Under the pieces are notes generated by a model. That model was not told the DNA's origin, made no database searches, and saw only the letters and a list, made by a program, of their open reading frames with translations. DNA of 17,673 nt from Acephala macrosclerotiorum (Eukaryota; Ascomycota; Leotiomycetes; Helotiales; Mollisiaceae): NCBI GenBank assembly GCA_014904845.1, contig MU119742.1:4750-22422 (forward strand), read 5' to 3'. The position numbers and the translations under genes were made by a program. Each line of letters begins with the position of its first letter. Positions within the stretch are counted from its first letter, which is position 1. Below, one piece after another: positions 1-8,279 of this stretch.

Positions 1-2
1 TT

Positions 3-63
3 AAAAATATATTAATTTTAAAAATATATTAATTTTAAAAATATATTAATTTTAAAAATATAT
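3..63. repeat. 17-bp tandem repeat, about 3.5 copies
   Basis: The run aaaaatatattaatttt starts at 3, 20, 37 and 54, giving an exact 17-bp period; the last copy diverges after about ten bases. It is a simple A/T minisatellite at the window edge and may continue to the left. No function can be read from it. Confidence 0.85.
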
Positions 64-949
64 AAAATAATAAAAAAAGTAAATATAATAATAATAATTA
101 TAAAATAATTCGATTTTTTTAATATTGTAATAATCGTATATATTAATTTGTATTTATTTTACAAATATTTAATTAAATTTAAAACGATTAAAAAAAACAT
201 TTAATAATTAATATTATAATTTTATAATAATTATACAAATGAAAAAAATTATAAAAAATTAAAAAAATTAATAATTAAAATAATTCGATAAATATTATAA
301 TAAAATTTTAAAAAAGTTTTTAAATATTAATTATTTTAAAATACGAATAAAAAATTTTTTTTTATTTTATTTTAATATTATTATTATTTAAAATTTTAAA
401 TTAAAAATTTTTTTTTTTTTTAAATTCGAAATTTGTAAGTTTTAATAAACTTTAAAAATAATATTAATAAATTAATATTATTTTTAATATTTAATTATAT
501 AATTTTTAATTTTTTAATATTTTTATTGATATTAAAATTAATAAATTTTATATATTTAAATTATTAAAAATAATAATATTTTTATTATAAAAAAAATTAT
601 TAATATAAAAATAAATATTATATAATATTTATATATAATTCGAAATCGTATATAATTAATATTATTTTATTTTTATTTTCAAAATAAAAATTTTTCTATA
701 TCGAATTTCGATTTTTAAATAATTTCAATTAATTATAAATTAATACGTATATTAAAATTCAAAGAAAAATCTTACGTACGTTTAAATCGTTTTATTAATA
801 AATATAATATTAATAAAAATAAAAAAATAAAAAATTTTAATATATTTTTAATCGATAAAAAATTTTATTTTATAAATATATAATTTTTATAAAACGTTAT
901 ATAATAAATTTAATAAAATTATTAAATCGTTATTTATATTTTTTATATA
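64..949. other. A/T desert with CpG-only C residues
   Basis: No gene is visible. The sequence is homopolymer-like A/T in which the scattered C residues are nearly all in TCG or ACG context. This is what DNA looks like once C outside CpG has been converted to T on both strands. I see no reading frame longer than background, no RNA gene and no copy of the repeat family found further right. It is probably an unrecognisable, fully mutated repeat. Confidence 0.6.
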
Positions 950-1000
950 TACATCGAAAAAAAAAATTTTATTAGTCGTTTTATCGAAAAATACGAGCGC

Positions 1001-1053
1001 TAATAATACTATTAATAAATCAATAAATTGTTAATCGATTATTAGTATTATTA
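1001..1053. repeat. Inverted repeat with 11-bp perfect arms
   Basis: The arm taataatacta at 1001-1011 is the exact reverse complement of tagtattatta at 1043-1053, separated by 31 bp. Both arms keep a non-CpG C or G, which is uncommon in this window. Confidence 0.6.
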
Positions 1054-1132
1054 ATTATTTTAATTTAGTACTAATAATATTAACTCGATATTAATATTGT
1101 TAAAATACTATTTAATAGTACTAATTTACGAT

Positions 1133-1150
1133 CAAATATTTAAATATTTG
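1133..1150. repeat. Perfect 18-bp palindrome
   Basis: caaatatttaaatatttg reads the same on both strands. Palindromes of this size can arise by chance in A/T-rich DNA, although the retained outer C and G make chance somewhat less likely. Confidence 0.6.
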
Positions 1151-1427
1151 AAATTTATAATCTATAGAATTTATTTAATTTATTATAAAAATTTCAAATA
1201 AATTTATTAAACGCGTATTAAAATATTGAATTACAAAATTGAAAACTATTAAATTTTAATATTCTTTATTAAAAAACTAATAATCGCACTTTATTTAATT
1301 AATTATTAAAAATATTAAAAAATAAATAAAAATAAAAATTGAAAATATTAATACTATTTAAAATTTAATCGTAAAATCGATCGATTCAAATAAAATTTAC
1401 GTGCGTAAAATTTATAGACTCTATATA

Positions 1428-1556
1428 CGAGTAATTGTAAATGTTTATAATTGATTATAAGTAATTGTAATTCAATTGAAATATTTAAAAATTAAACGAT
1501 TTAATTGATTAAATATAATTGTATAAATACTATTTACAATCGTTTATAATTACTCG
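1428..1556. repeat. Imperfect inverted repeat enclosing about 100 bp
   Basis: cgagtaattgtaaa at 1428-1441 pairs with tttataattactcg at 1543-1556, with a single mismatch that is a G/A transition of the RIP type. The enclosed DNA contains further partial inversions around ttgatt and aattgt. It could be the two ends of a small foldback element or a degraded hairpin; nothing identifies a class. Confidence 0.5.
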
Positions 1557-1700
1557 AAAATCGAGAATTTTAATATTTTTATTAATTCGAATTTACTTAT
1601 TAATCGATTATTATTAAACGCTAAAAATTTAAATATACAATTATTATATAATACGTATTATTAGTAAATCGTTAATACTATTAATAAATAATTAATAAAA

Positions 1701-3835
1701 ATTTTTTTTTTGATATATTAATATTTTTTATAATTAATAAATTAAAAAAAATTTTTTATAAATAATATATTATAAAATTTTTTTTATAATAATTATATTA
1801 ATAATTTTAATAATTTTATAAAACGTAAAACATTTTATACGAAATATTTATTTGAATTTTTAATATATATATTTATTATAAAATATATTAATAAAACTTT
1901 TAATAAATTATTAAAATATTTAAATATATTATTAAAAAATTTAATTTAATTAAATTGAATTTATTAAAACGCGATATACGATTTTTTAATTTTATTTATT
2001 TTAAAAAATTTTTTATTTAAAATTATATATTATTTTAAAAAAAAAATTAAAATTTTTTAAAATAATATTATTTTTATTTTTTTGTAATTTAATTAAAAAA
2101 ATTTTTATTACGTTTTTAATTTTTGTAAATTTATTATTAATATTATTAATTGTAATTATTTTTTTTAAATAATAATTTATTAATAATTTTTTATAAATTA
2201 TTAAAATCGCGTTATACAATTTATATAAATATATTATAATTATTTTTATTTTATTTTTTATACGTAAAATTTGTATTTTTAAAATTTAATAAAACGTTTC
2301 TTTAAAATATAATAATAATATTATAAAAATTTCGAAAATAAAAAAAATTTATAAAATTTATACGTAAAAAAATAATATAATAAATTAATCGAATTTTTAA
2401 AAATAAAAAATATATAAATTTAAAAAAAAAATTTATTATTAAAATTGAAAAAAATTATATAAAATAAATAAATAAATAATTTTACGTTTTAAATAATTAA
2501 AAATTATAAAAAATATTTATTTTTATAAAAAACGATTTTAAAATATATTAATATATATAATTAAAATATTATAATATTAATTTTTTAAATTTTTTTAAAT
2601 TTTTTAAATAAATTTAAAAAAATAAAAAAAAATAAAAAAAAATATTTATAAATTATTTTTATAAAAAAAAAATTTAATTAATAAAAAAAATTATATATAA
2701 AATAATATAAATTAAAATTTAAAATTTTTTTTTTAAATTAATATAAAATTAAAAAATTATAATTAAAATTAAAAATTTTTAAAAAATATAATAAATTTTA
2801 TATTAATAAATATTTATATTATTTAAATATAATTAAATATAATTAAAATATATTTAAAAATATTAAAAAATATTTATTATAAATATTTTTTTTATTTAAT
2901 CGTTAAAAAATCGTATATATATATTTTTTTTTTCGATTTTATTAAATTTAAAAATATAATTTATATTTTTTAATTTTTTTTAATTTTTTAAATATTTTAT
3001 TTATTATGAAATTTTTTAATTATATTTATTTTATATTTTTATTTTTATTATTATTTAAAAATTTTTAATATTTATTTTTTTTAATAAATTTCTTTAAACA
3101 ATTTTTAATATATAATTTTCAAATTATTATTTTTTTTTTTTAAATAAATTTTTTTTAATTAATTTATTTAATAAACTTATTATAAATTTAATATTATATA
3201 TTAAAATAAAATAAAAATTTCGAATTAATTTTTTTTATATTTAATTTTATTTATAATTATATATTTTTTTTTTAATTTCGATTTTTTTATATTTTCGTTT
3301 TATATTTTAATTTAAAATTTTTTACTCGATTATATATTTTTTTTTAATTATATTTTTTTTAAATAAAATAAATTTTTTATTATAAATTATATAAAATAAT
3401 ATATATTTAATTAATTTATAAATAATATTATTATAAATAAATTTAATAATATTTTTAAAAATCGAATTTTATATTAATTTAATCGAAAAAATTATTTCGT
3501 ATTAAAATTAAATTATTAAATATTTTATATTATAAAAATTTAATTATATTTATTTTAAAATAAAAAATTTTCGTATTTTTTTATTTTTATATTAATAATT
3601 ATTATAATATTTTTTTTAATAATATTAATTAATTATTCGATAACAATTTTTTTTTTAAATATATTCGAACTTATTATATAATTTAATTATAATTATTATA
3701 TATTATTTTAAATTATTTAAAATAAATCGAAATAAATAAAATTTAATAAAAATTTTTTTTATAATATTTTATTTCGAACGTTATAATCAATAAATTTTCG
3801 AATTAATTTATAAAATTTTATTTTTAAAAATTATT
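1701..3835. other. Extreme A/T desert with a strand-skew switch
   Basis: No gene is supported. C residues are rare and nearly all in CpG. From about 2290 to 2880 the plus strand is A-rich (runs of aaaaaaa). From about 2960 to 3830 it is T-rich, so the purine/pyrimidine skew flips close to 2880. A 68-codon open frame on the minus strand at 2013-2219 consists almost only of Ile, Lys, Asn, Phe and Leu and is what this base composition gives by chance. The right edge, where the GC island starts, is abrupt. Confidence 0.6.
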
Positions 3836-3846
3836 GCCTGTCCGGC
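3836..3846. repeat. Tail terminus motif GCCTGTCCGGC
   Basis: The junction between A/T desert and island falls at this motif. Its mutated form, atttattcgat, marks the same end in copies C and D. A near-identical motif (GCCCGTCCGGC, one mismatch, read inward from the other side at 4679-4669) sits in the head hairpin, so the two end regions carry a short inverted repeat. The head motif is about 30 bp inside the head boundary, so this is not a clean terminal inverted repeat. Confidence 0.5.
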
Positions 3847-3872
3847 TTAAGGACTAATACCAACTTTTCTAT

Positions 3873-3981
3873 ATCACGTGAAATCAACACTTCTTACAAT
3901 GAGCGATTTCACCCAAATTTAACCGAGGTGCCCAAATGCAGCGATTTGATTGGTCTGTTAAGAAAGTGCGCGGCACGTGAC
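3873..3981. promoter_or_regulatory. Two CACGTG sites in the tail of copy A
   Basis: atcacgtg (3873-3880) and, in the opposite orientation, gtcacgtg (complement of 3974-3981) both fit RTCACRTG, the site bound by fungal bHLH factors of the Cbf1 type. An inverted CCAAT (attgg, near 3950) lies between them. All of this is in the repeat tail, not upstream of a recognisable gene. Binding is only a possibility; the sites may be chance. Confidence 0.25.
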
Positions 3982-4103
3982 GAACATCGAAACTTCAATT
4001 ATATTGCGCTTACAACTACAATTTATTAATTAATTCAAATCGCACAAGACTTATAAATAAGTTGAAACTCAATTAAATACCTTTAGATTCCAAGTTTCAA
4101 GCC

Positions 4104-4139
4104 ATTCTATTAATCCGTTGTTGCGCAAATCAATAGAAT
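4104..4139. repeat. Stem-loop around TTGCGCAA in the tail
   Basis: attctattaat (4104-4114) pairs with atcaatagaat (4129-4139) with one mismatch and encloses the 8-bp palindrome ttgcgcaa (4121-4128). The segment gatttgcgcaa is still readable in copies B (about 6089) and C (about 15098). That persistence fits its CpG surviving RIP and is not in itself evidence of selection. Confidence 0.5.
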
Positions 4140-4260
4140 ATAGTCGCACTCAGCCAAAATGGCGACCGCAAAACTCTCAAGTACGTTTCTGCCTTAGGCA
4201 TTAAGGCACTCACTTAGTGCTGGACATCTCTACAGCTGCGCAGCTTTTAAGGGGGGTCCT

Positions 4261-4275
4261 AGGGGGTCTCCCCTT
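4261..4275. repeat. G-run/C-run hairpin
   Basis: aggggg (4261-4266) can pair with cccctt (4270-4275) across tct, with one G-T wobble. It resembles the larger hairpin at 4350-4368, and both are preceded by a gggggtcc run, suggesting that they derive from one another inside the unit. Confidence 0.5.
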
Positions 4276-4349
4276 AGAATTATATGCTAAGTAAAGTAAT
4301 CTAAATTGATTGAATCGATCGTAGCAACTTAATATAAGAGACGGGGGTC

Positions 4350-4368
4350 CCAGGGGGTGTCCCCCTGG
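4350..4368. repeat. Perfect 8-bp G/C hairpin, loop 3
   Basis: ccaggggg (4350-4357) and ccccctgg (4361-4368) are exact reverse complements around tgt. In copy B the corresponding site (5441-5459) keeps the C-rich arm but the G-rich arm has become ccaagagg, two G-to-A changes. RIP therefore broke the stem on one side first. Confidence 0.7.
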
Positions 4369-4510
4369 TAATGTGAGACTCCGCAGTAAGTGCATCTCTG
4401 CCTTAGGCACTAAGGAGCTTATCAGCTTATCAGCTTCACCGCCCGGCAGAACCTGGAACTACTACATCTCAATAACTATTCTAACTTCAAATGCTTATAA
4501 AACGTTCAAA

Positions 4511-4705
4511 TTAAGAGTTTTTGACTTGAAACTTAAAATAAGAATAAATTACTAAAGTCGAAGACTTTATAGCCCTCCGCAGGAGCGCCCCTGCGAGGCC
4601 TGCGGAGCAAAATGTGCGTCGAGTAAAGAAAGAAAAGGCCCGTCCGCGATTGGCTCGCTTAGCGAGCCGCCGGACGGGCCTTTTCTTTCGGAACGAGAAA
4701 AACAT
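4511..4705 (-). other. 64-codon open frame in the head of copy A
   Basis: The frame begins with ATG at the very head of the repeat and stops at TAA 64 codons later. It predicts a basic, Arg- and Phe-rich peptide with RKK near residue 7, GRAFSF near residue 21, TRRTFC near residue 28 and KSSTLVIY near residue 47. Copy B has a frame of exactly the same length and start (5111-5305). Between the two, amino-acid-changing differences outnumber silent ones, and a 1-base deletion is offset by a 1-base insertion a few codons later. The frame runs straight through the 62-bp hairpin. Copies C, D and E have lost the ATG or gained stops. I recognise no family, and coding is doubtful. Confidence 0.2.
4628..4689. 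repeat. Nested GC-rich hairpin in the head of copy A
   Basis: The outer arms at 4628-4646 (gaaagaaaaggcccgtccg) and 4671-4689 are perfect 19-bp reverse complements. Inside them, ggctcgct (4652-4659) and agcgagcc (4661-4668) form a second perfect stem of 8 bp. The 62-bp structure is the strongest secondary-structure signal in the window. In RNA it would be a long two-tier stem; in DNA it could extrude as a cruciform. Its run of T after the GC-rich arm (cctttt) also resembles a terminator, but there is no gene for it to terminate. Confidence 0.8.
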
Positions 4706-4709
4706 TTTT

Positions 4710-5107
4710 TTAATTGTTTTAAAATTATTAAATATTATATAATATTTTAAAAATAAATCGAATAATTATTATTATTATTATTTAATAATTTATTAATTTT
4801 TAAAAAAATAATTAATATAATATATATAAAAAATACGATTAATATCGAAAATTAAAAATTAAAAATATTATATTTAAATTTTTTTTTTAAATTTAATTTA
4901 ATAATTTAAATAAATATTTTCGTTTTATATATTTATTTTTAATTATAAATAATTTATTTTCGATTTTTCGATTAATTTTACGTTTTTTAATTAAAATTAA
5001 AATTATTTTAATATAATTAAATTCGATTATAATAAATTTATTAATTTTTTTTTTTTAAAATTATCGTTTTTTATTCGCAGTTTTTTAAATAATTCGTTTA
5101 TAATAAT
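4710..5107. other. A/T spacer between head-to-head copies A and B
   Basis: About 400 bp of almost pure A/T DNA with C only in CpG, apart from ttcgcag near 5076. There is no gene. A small palindromic stretch, aaatattatataatattt, lies near 4731. The heads of A and B face each other across this spacer. It is much more degraded than either flanking copy, which suggests it was already mutated DNA when the copies arrived. Confidence 0.6.
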
Positions 5108-5110
5108 AAA

Positions 5111-5305
5111 ATGTTTCTCTCGTACCGAAAGAAAGAGTCCGTTCGCCAACTCGCAAGCGAGCCAATCAGCGGACGGGCTTTTTCTTTCAATACTCGACGT
5201 ACATTTTGCTTTGCAGACCTCGCAAAAGCGCTTCTGCGGAGAGTTTCAAAGTCTTCGACTTTAGTAATTTATTTCTATTTCAAGTTTCAAGTTAATAGCT
5301 CTTAA
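5111..5305 (+). other. 64-codon open frame in the head of copy B
   Basis: Same start, length and stop position as the frame at 4511-4705 in copy A. RKK, GRAFSF, TRRTFC, ALLRR and KSSTLVIY are common to both predicted peptides, while residues 16-20 differ because of two offsetting single-base indels in the hairpin. Many of the differences are amino-acid changes explained by C-to-T or G-to-A, so they say little about selection. It is either a short peptide of unknown role or an accidental frame kept because both copies are only lightly mutated. Confidence 0.2.
5127..5188. repeat. Decayed head hairpin of copy B
   Basis: This is the counterpart of 4628-4689. The inner stem ctcgcaagcgag (5150-5161) still pairs, but the outer arms now mismatch at several positions where C has become T or G has become A. 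Confidence 0.6.
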
Positions 5306-5415
5306 TTTGAGCGTTTTATAAGCATTTAAAGTTGGAATAGTTATTGAAGTAGAGTTCTAGATTCTGTCGGGCGGTGAAGCCGATAAGCTGATAAGCTCTT
5401 TAGTGCCTAAAGCAG

Positions 5416-6027
5416 AAACGCACTGCGGAGCCTCATATTACCAAGAGGACACCCCCTGGAACCCCCGTTTCTTATATTGAGTTACTACAATCGATTCAAT
5501 CAATTTAGATTACTCTACTTAGTATATAATTCCAAAAAGAAACTTCTTGAAACTCCTTTCGAGAGCTGCGCAGCCATTCCAGCATTTAAGTGCCTTGGTG
5601 CCTTAGGCAGAAACGCACTTCTGACAGAGTCTCACATTAAGAGAACACTTTCTGGGACTCCCGTCTCTTATATTGAATTGCTACGATTAATTCTATTAAT
5701 TATAAATACTTATTACGATTATATTTACTAGAGAGACTTCTTAGGACTCTCTTTAAATGCTGCGCAACTATAGAGTTAAAATAGAATTTTAGTGTACTAG
5801 TATTTTAATATTTAAAGCAAAAACGCACTTCTAGAATTTTATACCAGAGAAATATTCCCTGGAATTCCCGTTTCTTATATCGAGTTACTACGATCGATTC
5901 AATCAATTTAAATCATTTTTTTTAATATATAATTTCAGAGAAAAACTTTTGAGATTTTCTTTGAAAACTACGTAATTATAAAAATATTCAATACTAAAAT
6001 AAATCAGTACTTTAATACTTAAAGTAG
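5416..6027 (+). repeat. Three tandem units of 195, 210 and 207 bp in copy B
   Basis: The segment aaacgcact recurs at 5416, 5611, 5821 and 6028. Within each unit the order is the same: a C-run near ccctgg, then cccgtttcttatat, a segment like cgattcaatcaattta, and a palindrome derived from agctgcgcagct. The first unit is GC-rich; the third is heavily A/T-converted. The shared reading frame through them (for example 5477-5731) is a by-product of the repeat, since unit lengths do not all preserve frame. Confidence 0.75.
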
Positions 6028-6345
6028 AAACGCACTTAAAAGAATTTTAAGATCGCGATTTTTATTGAGTACGATTATATTCTATTGATTTGCGCAATAA
6101 CGAATTAATAAAATCGTTTAAAATTTGAAATTTGAAAATATTTAATTCAATTTCAATTTATTTACAAGTTTTATACAATTTAAATTAATTAATAAATAAA
6201 GATTGTAAACGCAATTACAATCGCGAGATTTTAATATTTTTTATTAAAGCGATTACATATTATTTCGAAGTTACGAGATCGTCGAATTCTTAATAAATCA
6301 ATCAAATTACTATATTTGAATATTTCGATTAAATTTGATATATTA

Positions 6346-6440
6346 TATTGTATTATATTTTTTATAGTTTGTAACGATTATTAAATTATTATATTATTCT
6401 AATTATTATATTATTAAATTATTTTAATTATTATATTAAT
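6346..6440. other. Junction DNA right of copy B
   Basis: Short A/T stretch of ttattata-type simple sequence between the truncated end of B and the T-rich block. No feature is recognised. Confidence 0.4.
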
Positions 6441-8279
6441 TAATTAAAAAATAAATAATATTTTTTTCGTTTTAATAATAATATTTTCGTATTTTTATAT
6501 TTTTAATATATTTTTATAATCGCTTAAAAATATTACTCGTATAACGTTTATATAATCATTTTATTTTTATTATATTTCGTATTTTTAATTTCAATTTTTG
6601 TTTTTTTAATATTTTTTAAATCGAATTAATTTATTTTTATAATTTAAATATATAAAATTTTTATTATAATTTAATAAAATTCGTTAAAAATATTATTAAT
6701 TTGTATTTCGTTTTTATTTTTCTTATTAATTTAATTTATAATATTCGTATTATTGATTTTTTTTTTTAAAATTTTTTTTATTTAATTTTCGTTTAATATA
6801 TTTAATTTTATAATTTAATTATTTCAAATTATTCGACGTTTTATACTCGTAATTTCAAATCGGTTTTTATTAAAAAAACGTTAATAAATTTTTTTTTTTT
6901 AATTATTTGATTATAATATTAATATTATTTAAATTTATTAAAAAAAAATTATATTTTTAATAATTTTTTGATTTTTGTATTTTATATTTCGAATTAAAAT
7001 TAATTTTTATATTTATTTTTTCGTACGATAATTTGTATATTAAAAAGTATTTTTTATTTTAAACTATTTTTTTAAAATATATTATATACGTTATTTTAAT
7101 ATTGTATTTATATTTTATATAATAATAATTAAAATTTTTATATTAATTTTAATACAATAAAAAAAATTTAAAATTTTTGTAATTTATTTAAATTTTCATT
7201 GAAATAATATACGACGATTTTTAAATTTGATTTTCAATTTTTTATAGAATTTTAATATTATATTATTGAATTTTTTTTCGCGTTTTTTACGTTTATATTT
7301 AACGATTAAATCGTTTATTTAAACTTGTAATATTTAATTTAATTCGTTGAATTTTATAAATACATATTCGATTTTTTTATATTTAAATTATTTTTTTATA
7401 ATCGTTTTTATTTTAATATTTATTTCTCGTATTATAATAAGAATATATTCAAATCTTTTAAATAATATAAACGAAATTTTTATTTTATTATATATTTCGA
7501 TTATATATAATACTTTTTTAAAAATAAAAATATATATATATTAAATAATCTATATTAATATATTTGTTTTATTACTATAATTATAATATCGTAATACGTT
7601 ATTTTTATACTCGTTATTATATTTATAACGTAAATCGTTATTTTATTATTAATTTGTATTTTATAATAATTTTTATAGTTTTTATTATTGTAATTTTTAC
7701 GCGTGATTATTATAGTTTATTTTTTTTAAACTCAATAATTTCTATTTATTAAAAAAGTACTTATTAGTATTTTATATTTATAAATTCAAATTTTTTTTAT
7801 TTTTTTTTAATAATTGCAAAATAAAATAATTCGATCTCGATTTTCGATCGTATTTTTTTAAAGTAAACGTTTTTCGTATACGTATTTTTCAAGTTTTTTT
7901 AATTAGTATTTCGTTTTTTTTTATAAATATATTTAATAAAATAATATTTAATTAATTTTTTTATTTGAAATTAAATTTTTTTTCGCGCTTTTTCTAGGTA
8001 CGTTTTCGCGTTTAATATTTTTGATTTGTAATTCAAAATCGAATTTAATATAGTTTTATAAATTAAAAATATTATTTTTTTCGTTTTATTTAATATTATA
8101 TTTAAATATTTAAAAAAATTTTCTACGAATTATTTTTTTTTATTTTTTGTTTTATTTAATTTTTTTTATTATAATTTATTATTATTAAATATTTTTTTTT
8201 ATTGTTTAAAAATAATAAATTCGTTTTTAATTAATTCGATATATAAATTCTATTTTTTTTTAATATTTTAATAATTTTT

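Larger units (their letters stand above)
950..1700. other. Less degraded A/T block rich in inverted repeats
   Basis: This block keeps more non-CpG C and G than its flanks, for example in tagtac, actcga, ctatag and cgcact. It therefore looks like a younger or less mutated sequence than the surrounding desert. It contains several inverted repeats: taataatacta at 1001-1011 with its complement at 1043-1053, a perfect 18-bp palindrome at 1133-1150, and arms at 1428-1441 and 1543-1556. No open frame of note is present and it does not align by eye with the repeat family at 3836-4709. It is probably a second, unrelated repeat. Confidence 0.45.
4189..4397 (-). repeat. Single tandem unit of copy A (about 209 bp)
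   Basis: The unit is bounded by near-identical segments at 4179-4200 and 4388-4409, each containing the palindrome tgccttaggca (4190-4200 and 4399-4409). Inside are a perfect 12-bp palindrome, agctgcgcagct (4234-4245), and two G-run/C-run hairpins. Copy B has three such units and E at least two full ones, so A represents the short form of the array. Confidence 0.7.
3836..4709 (-). mobile_element. Repeat family copy A, nearly unmutated, minus strand
   Basis: This is a sharply bounded island of near-balanced composition. Read on the minus strand it has a head (4709 down to about 4410) with a nested hairpin and a 64-codon open frame, one tandem unit of about 209 bp (about 4397-4189), and a tail ending at 3836 in the complement of GCCTGTCCGGC. 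Four other copies in the window (5108, 13098, 15438, 16932) align along most of its length. They differ from it mainly by C-to-T and G-to-A changes, so A is closest to the unmutated sequence and probably the youngest insertion. No transposase, reverse transcriptase, poly-A tail or target-site duplication is visible. A non-autonomous DNA element, or a fragment of a larger repeat, would both fit; the class is unknown. Confidence 0.75.
5108..6345 (+). mobile_element. Repeat family copy B, mildly mutated, tail truncated
   Basis: The copy aligns with the reverse complement of A from the ATG at the head through the hairpin, open frame, tandem units and most of the tail. It has three tandem units where A has one. 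Differences are largely C-to-T or G-to-A, increasing towards the tail, where the third unit and tail are much more A/T-rich than the head. Similarity ends near 6345, just after the segment matching A's ggttaaatttggg. The last 80 or so bases of tail, including GCCTGTCCGGC, are missing or unrecognisable. Confidence 0.75.

Noticed and set aside
2013..2219. 68-codon minus-strand open frame
   Set aside because: It is made almost wholly of Ile, Lys, Asn, Leu and Phe codons, as expected from A/T composition, with no motif or neighbour to support it.
4373..4555. 60-codon plus-strand frame in copy A
   Set aside because: It lies opposite the head and unit of the repeat, has no counterpart in copy B, and ends in A/T-composition residues.
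4671..4689. Rho-independent style terminator at the head hairpin
   Set aside because: The shape fits (GC stem followed by tttt), but the stem is symmetric and conserved with the repeat end, the context appears eukaryotic, and no gene precedes it.
3836..4709. Helitron-like non-autonomous element
   Set aside because: There is an end hairpin, but no 5' TC and no CTRR just after the hairpin, and the desert junctions do not show an A-T insertion site clearly.
3836..4709. SINE or tRNA-derived repeat
   Set aside because: No convincing A-box and B-box pair and no poly-A or simple-repeat tail could be found on either strand.
5477..5731. 84-codon frame in copy B with relatives at 4210-4410 (minus) and 13312-13524
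   Set aside because: The shared residues follow from the shared tandem DNA unit. The frames start and stop at different places, and the unit lengths do not all preserve frame.
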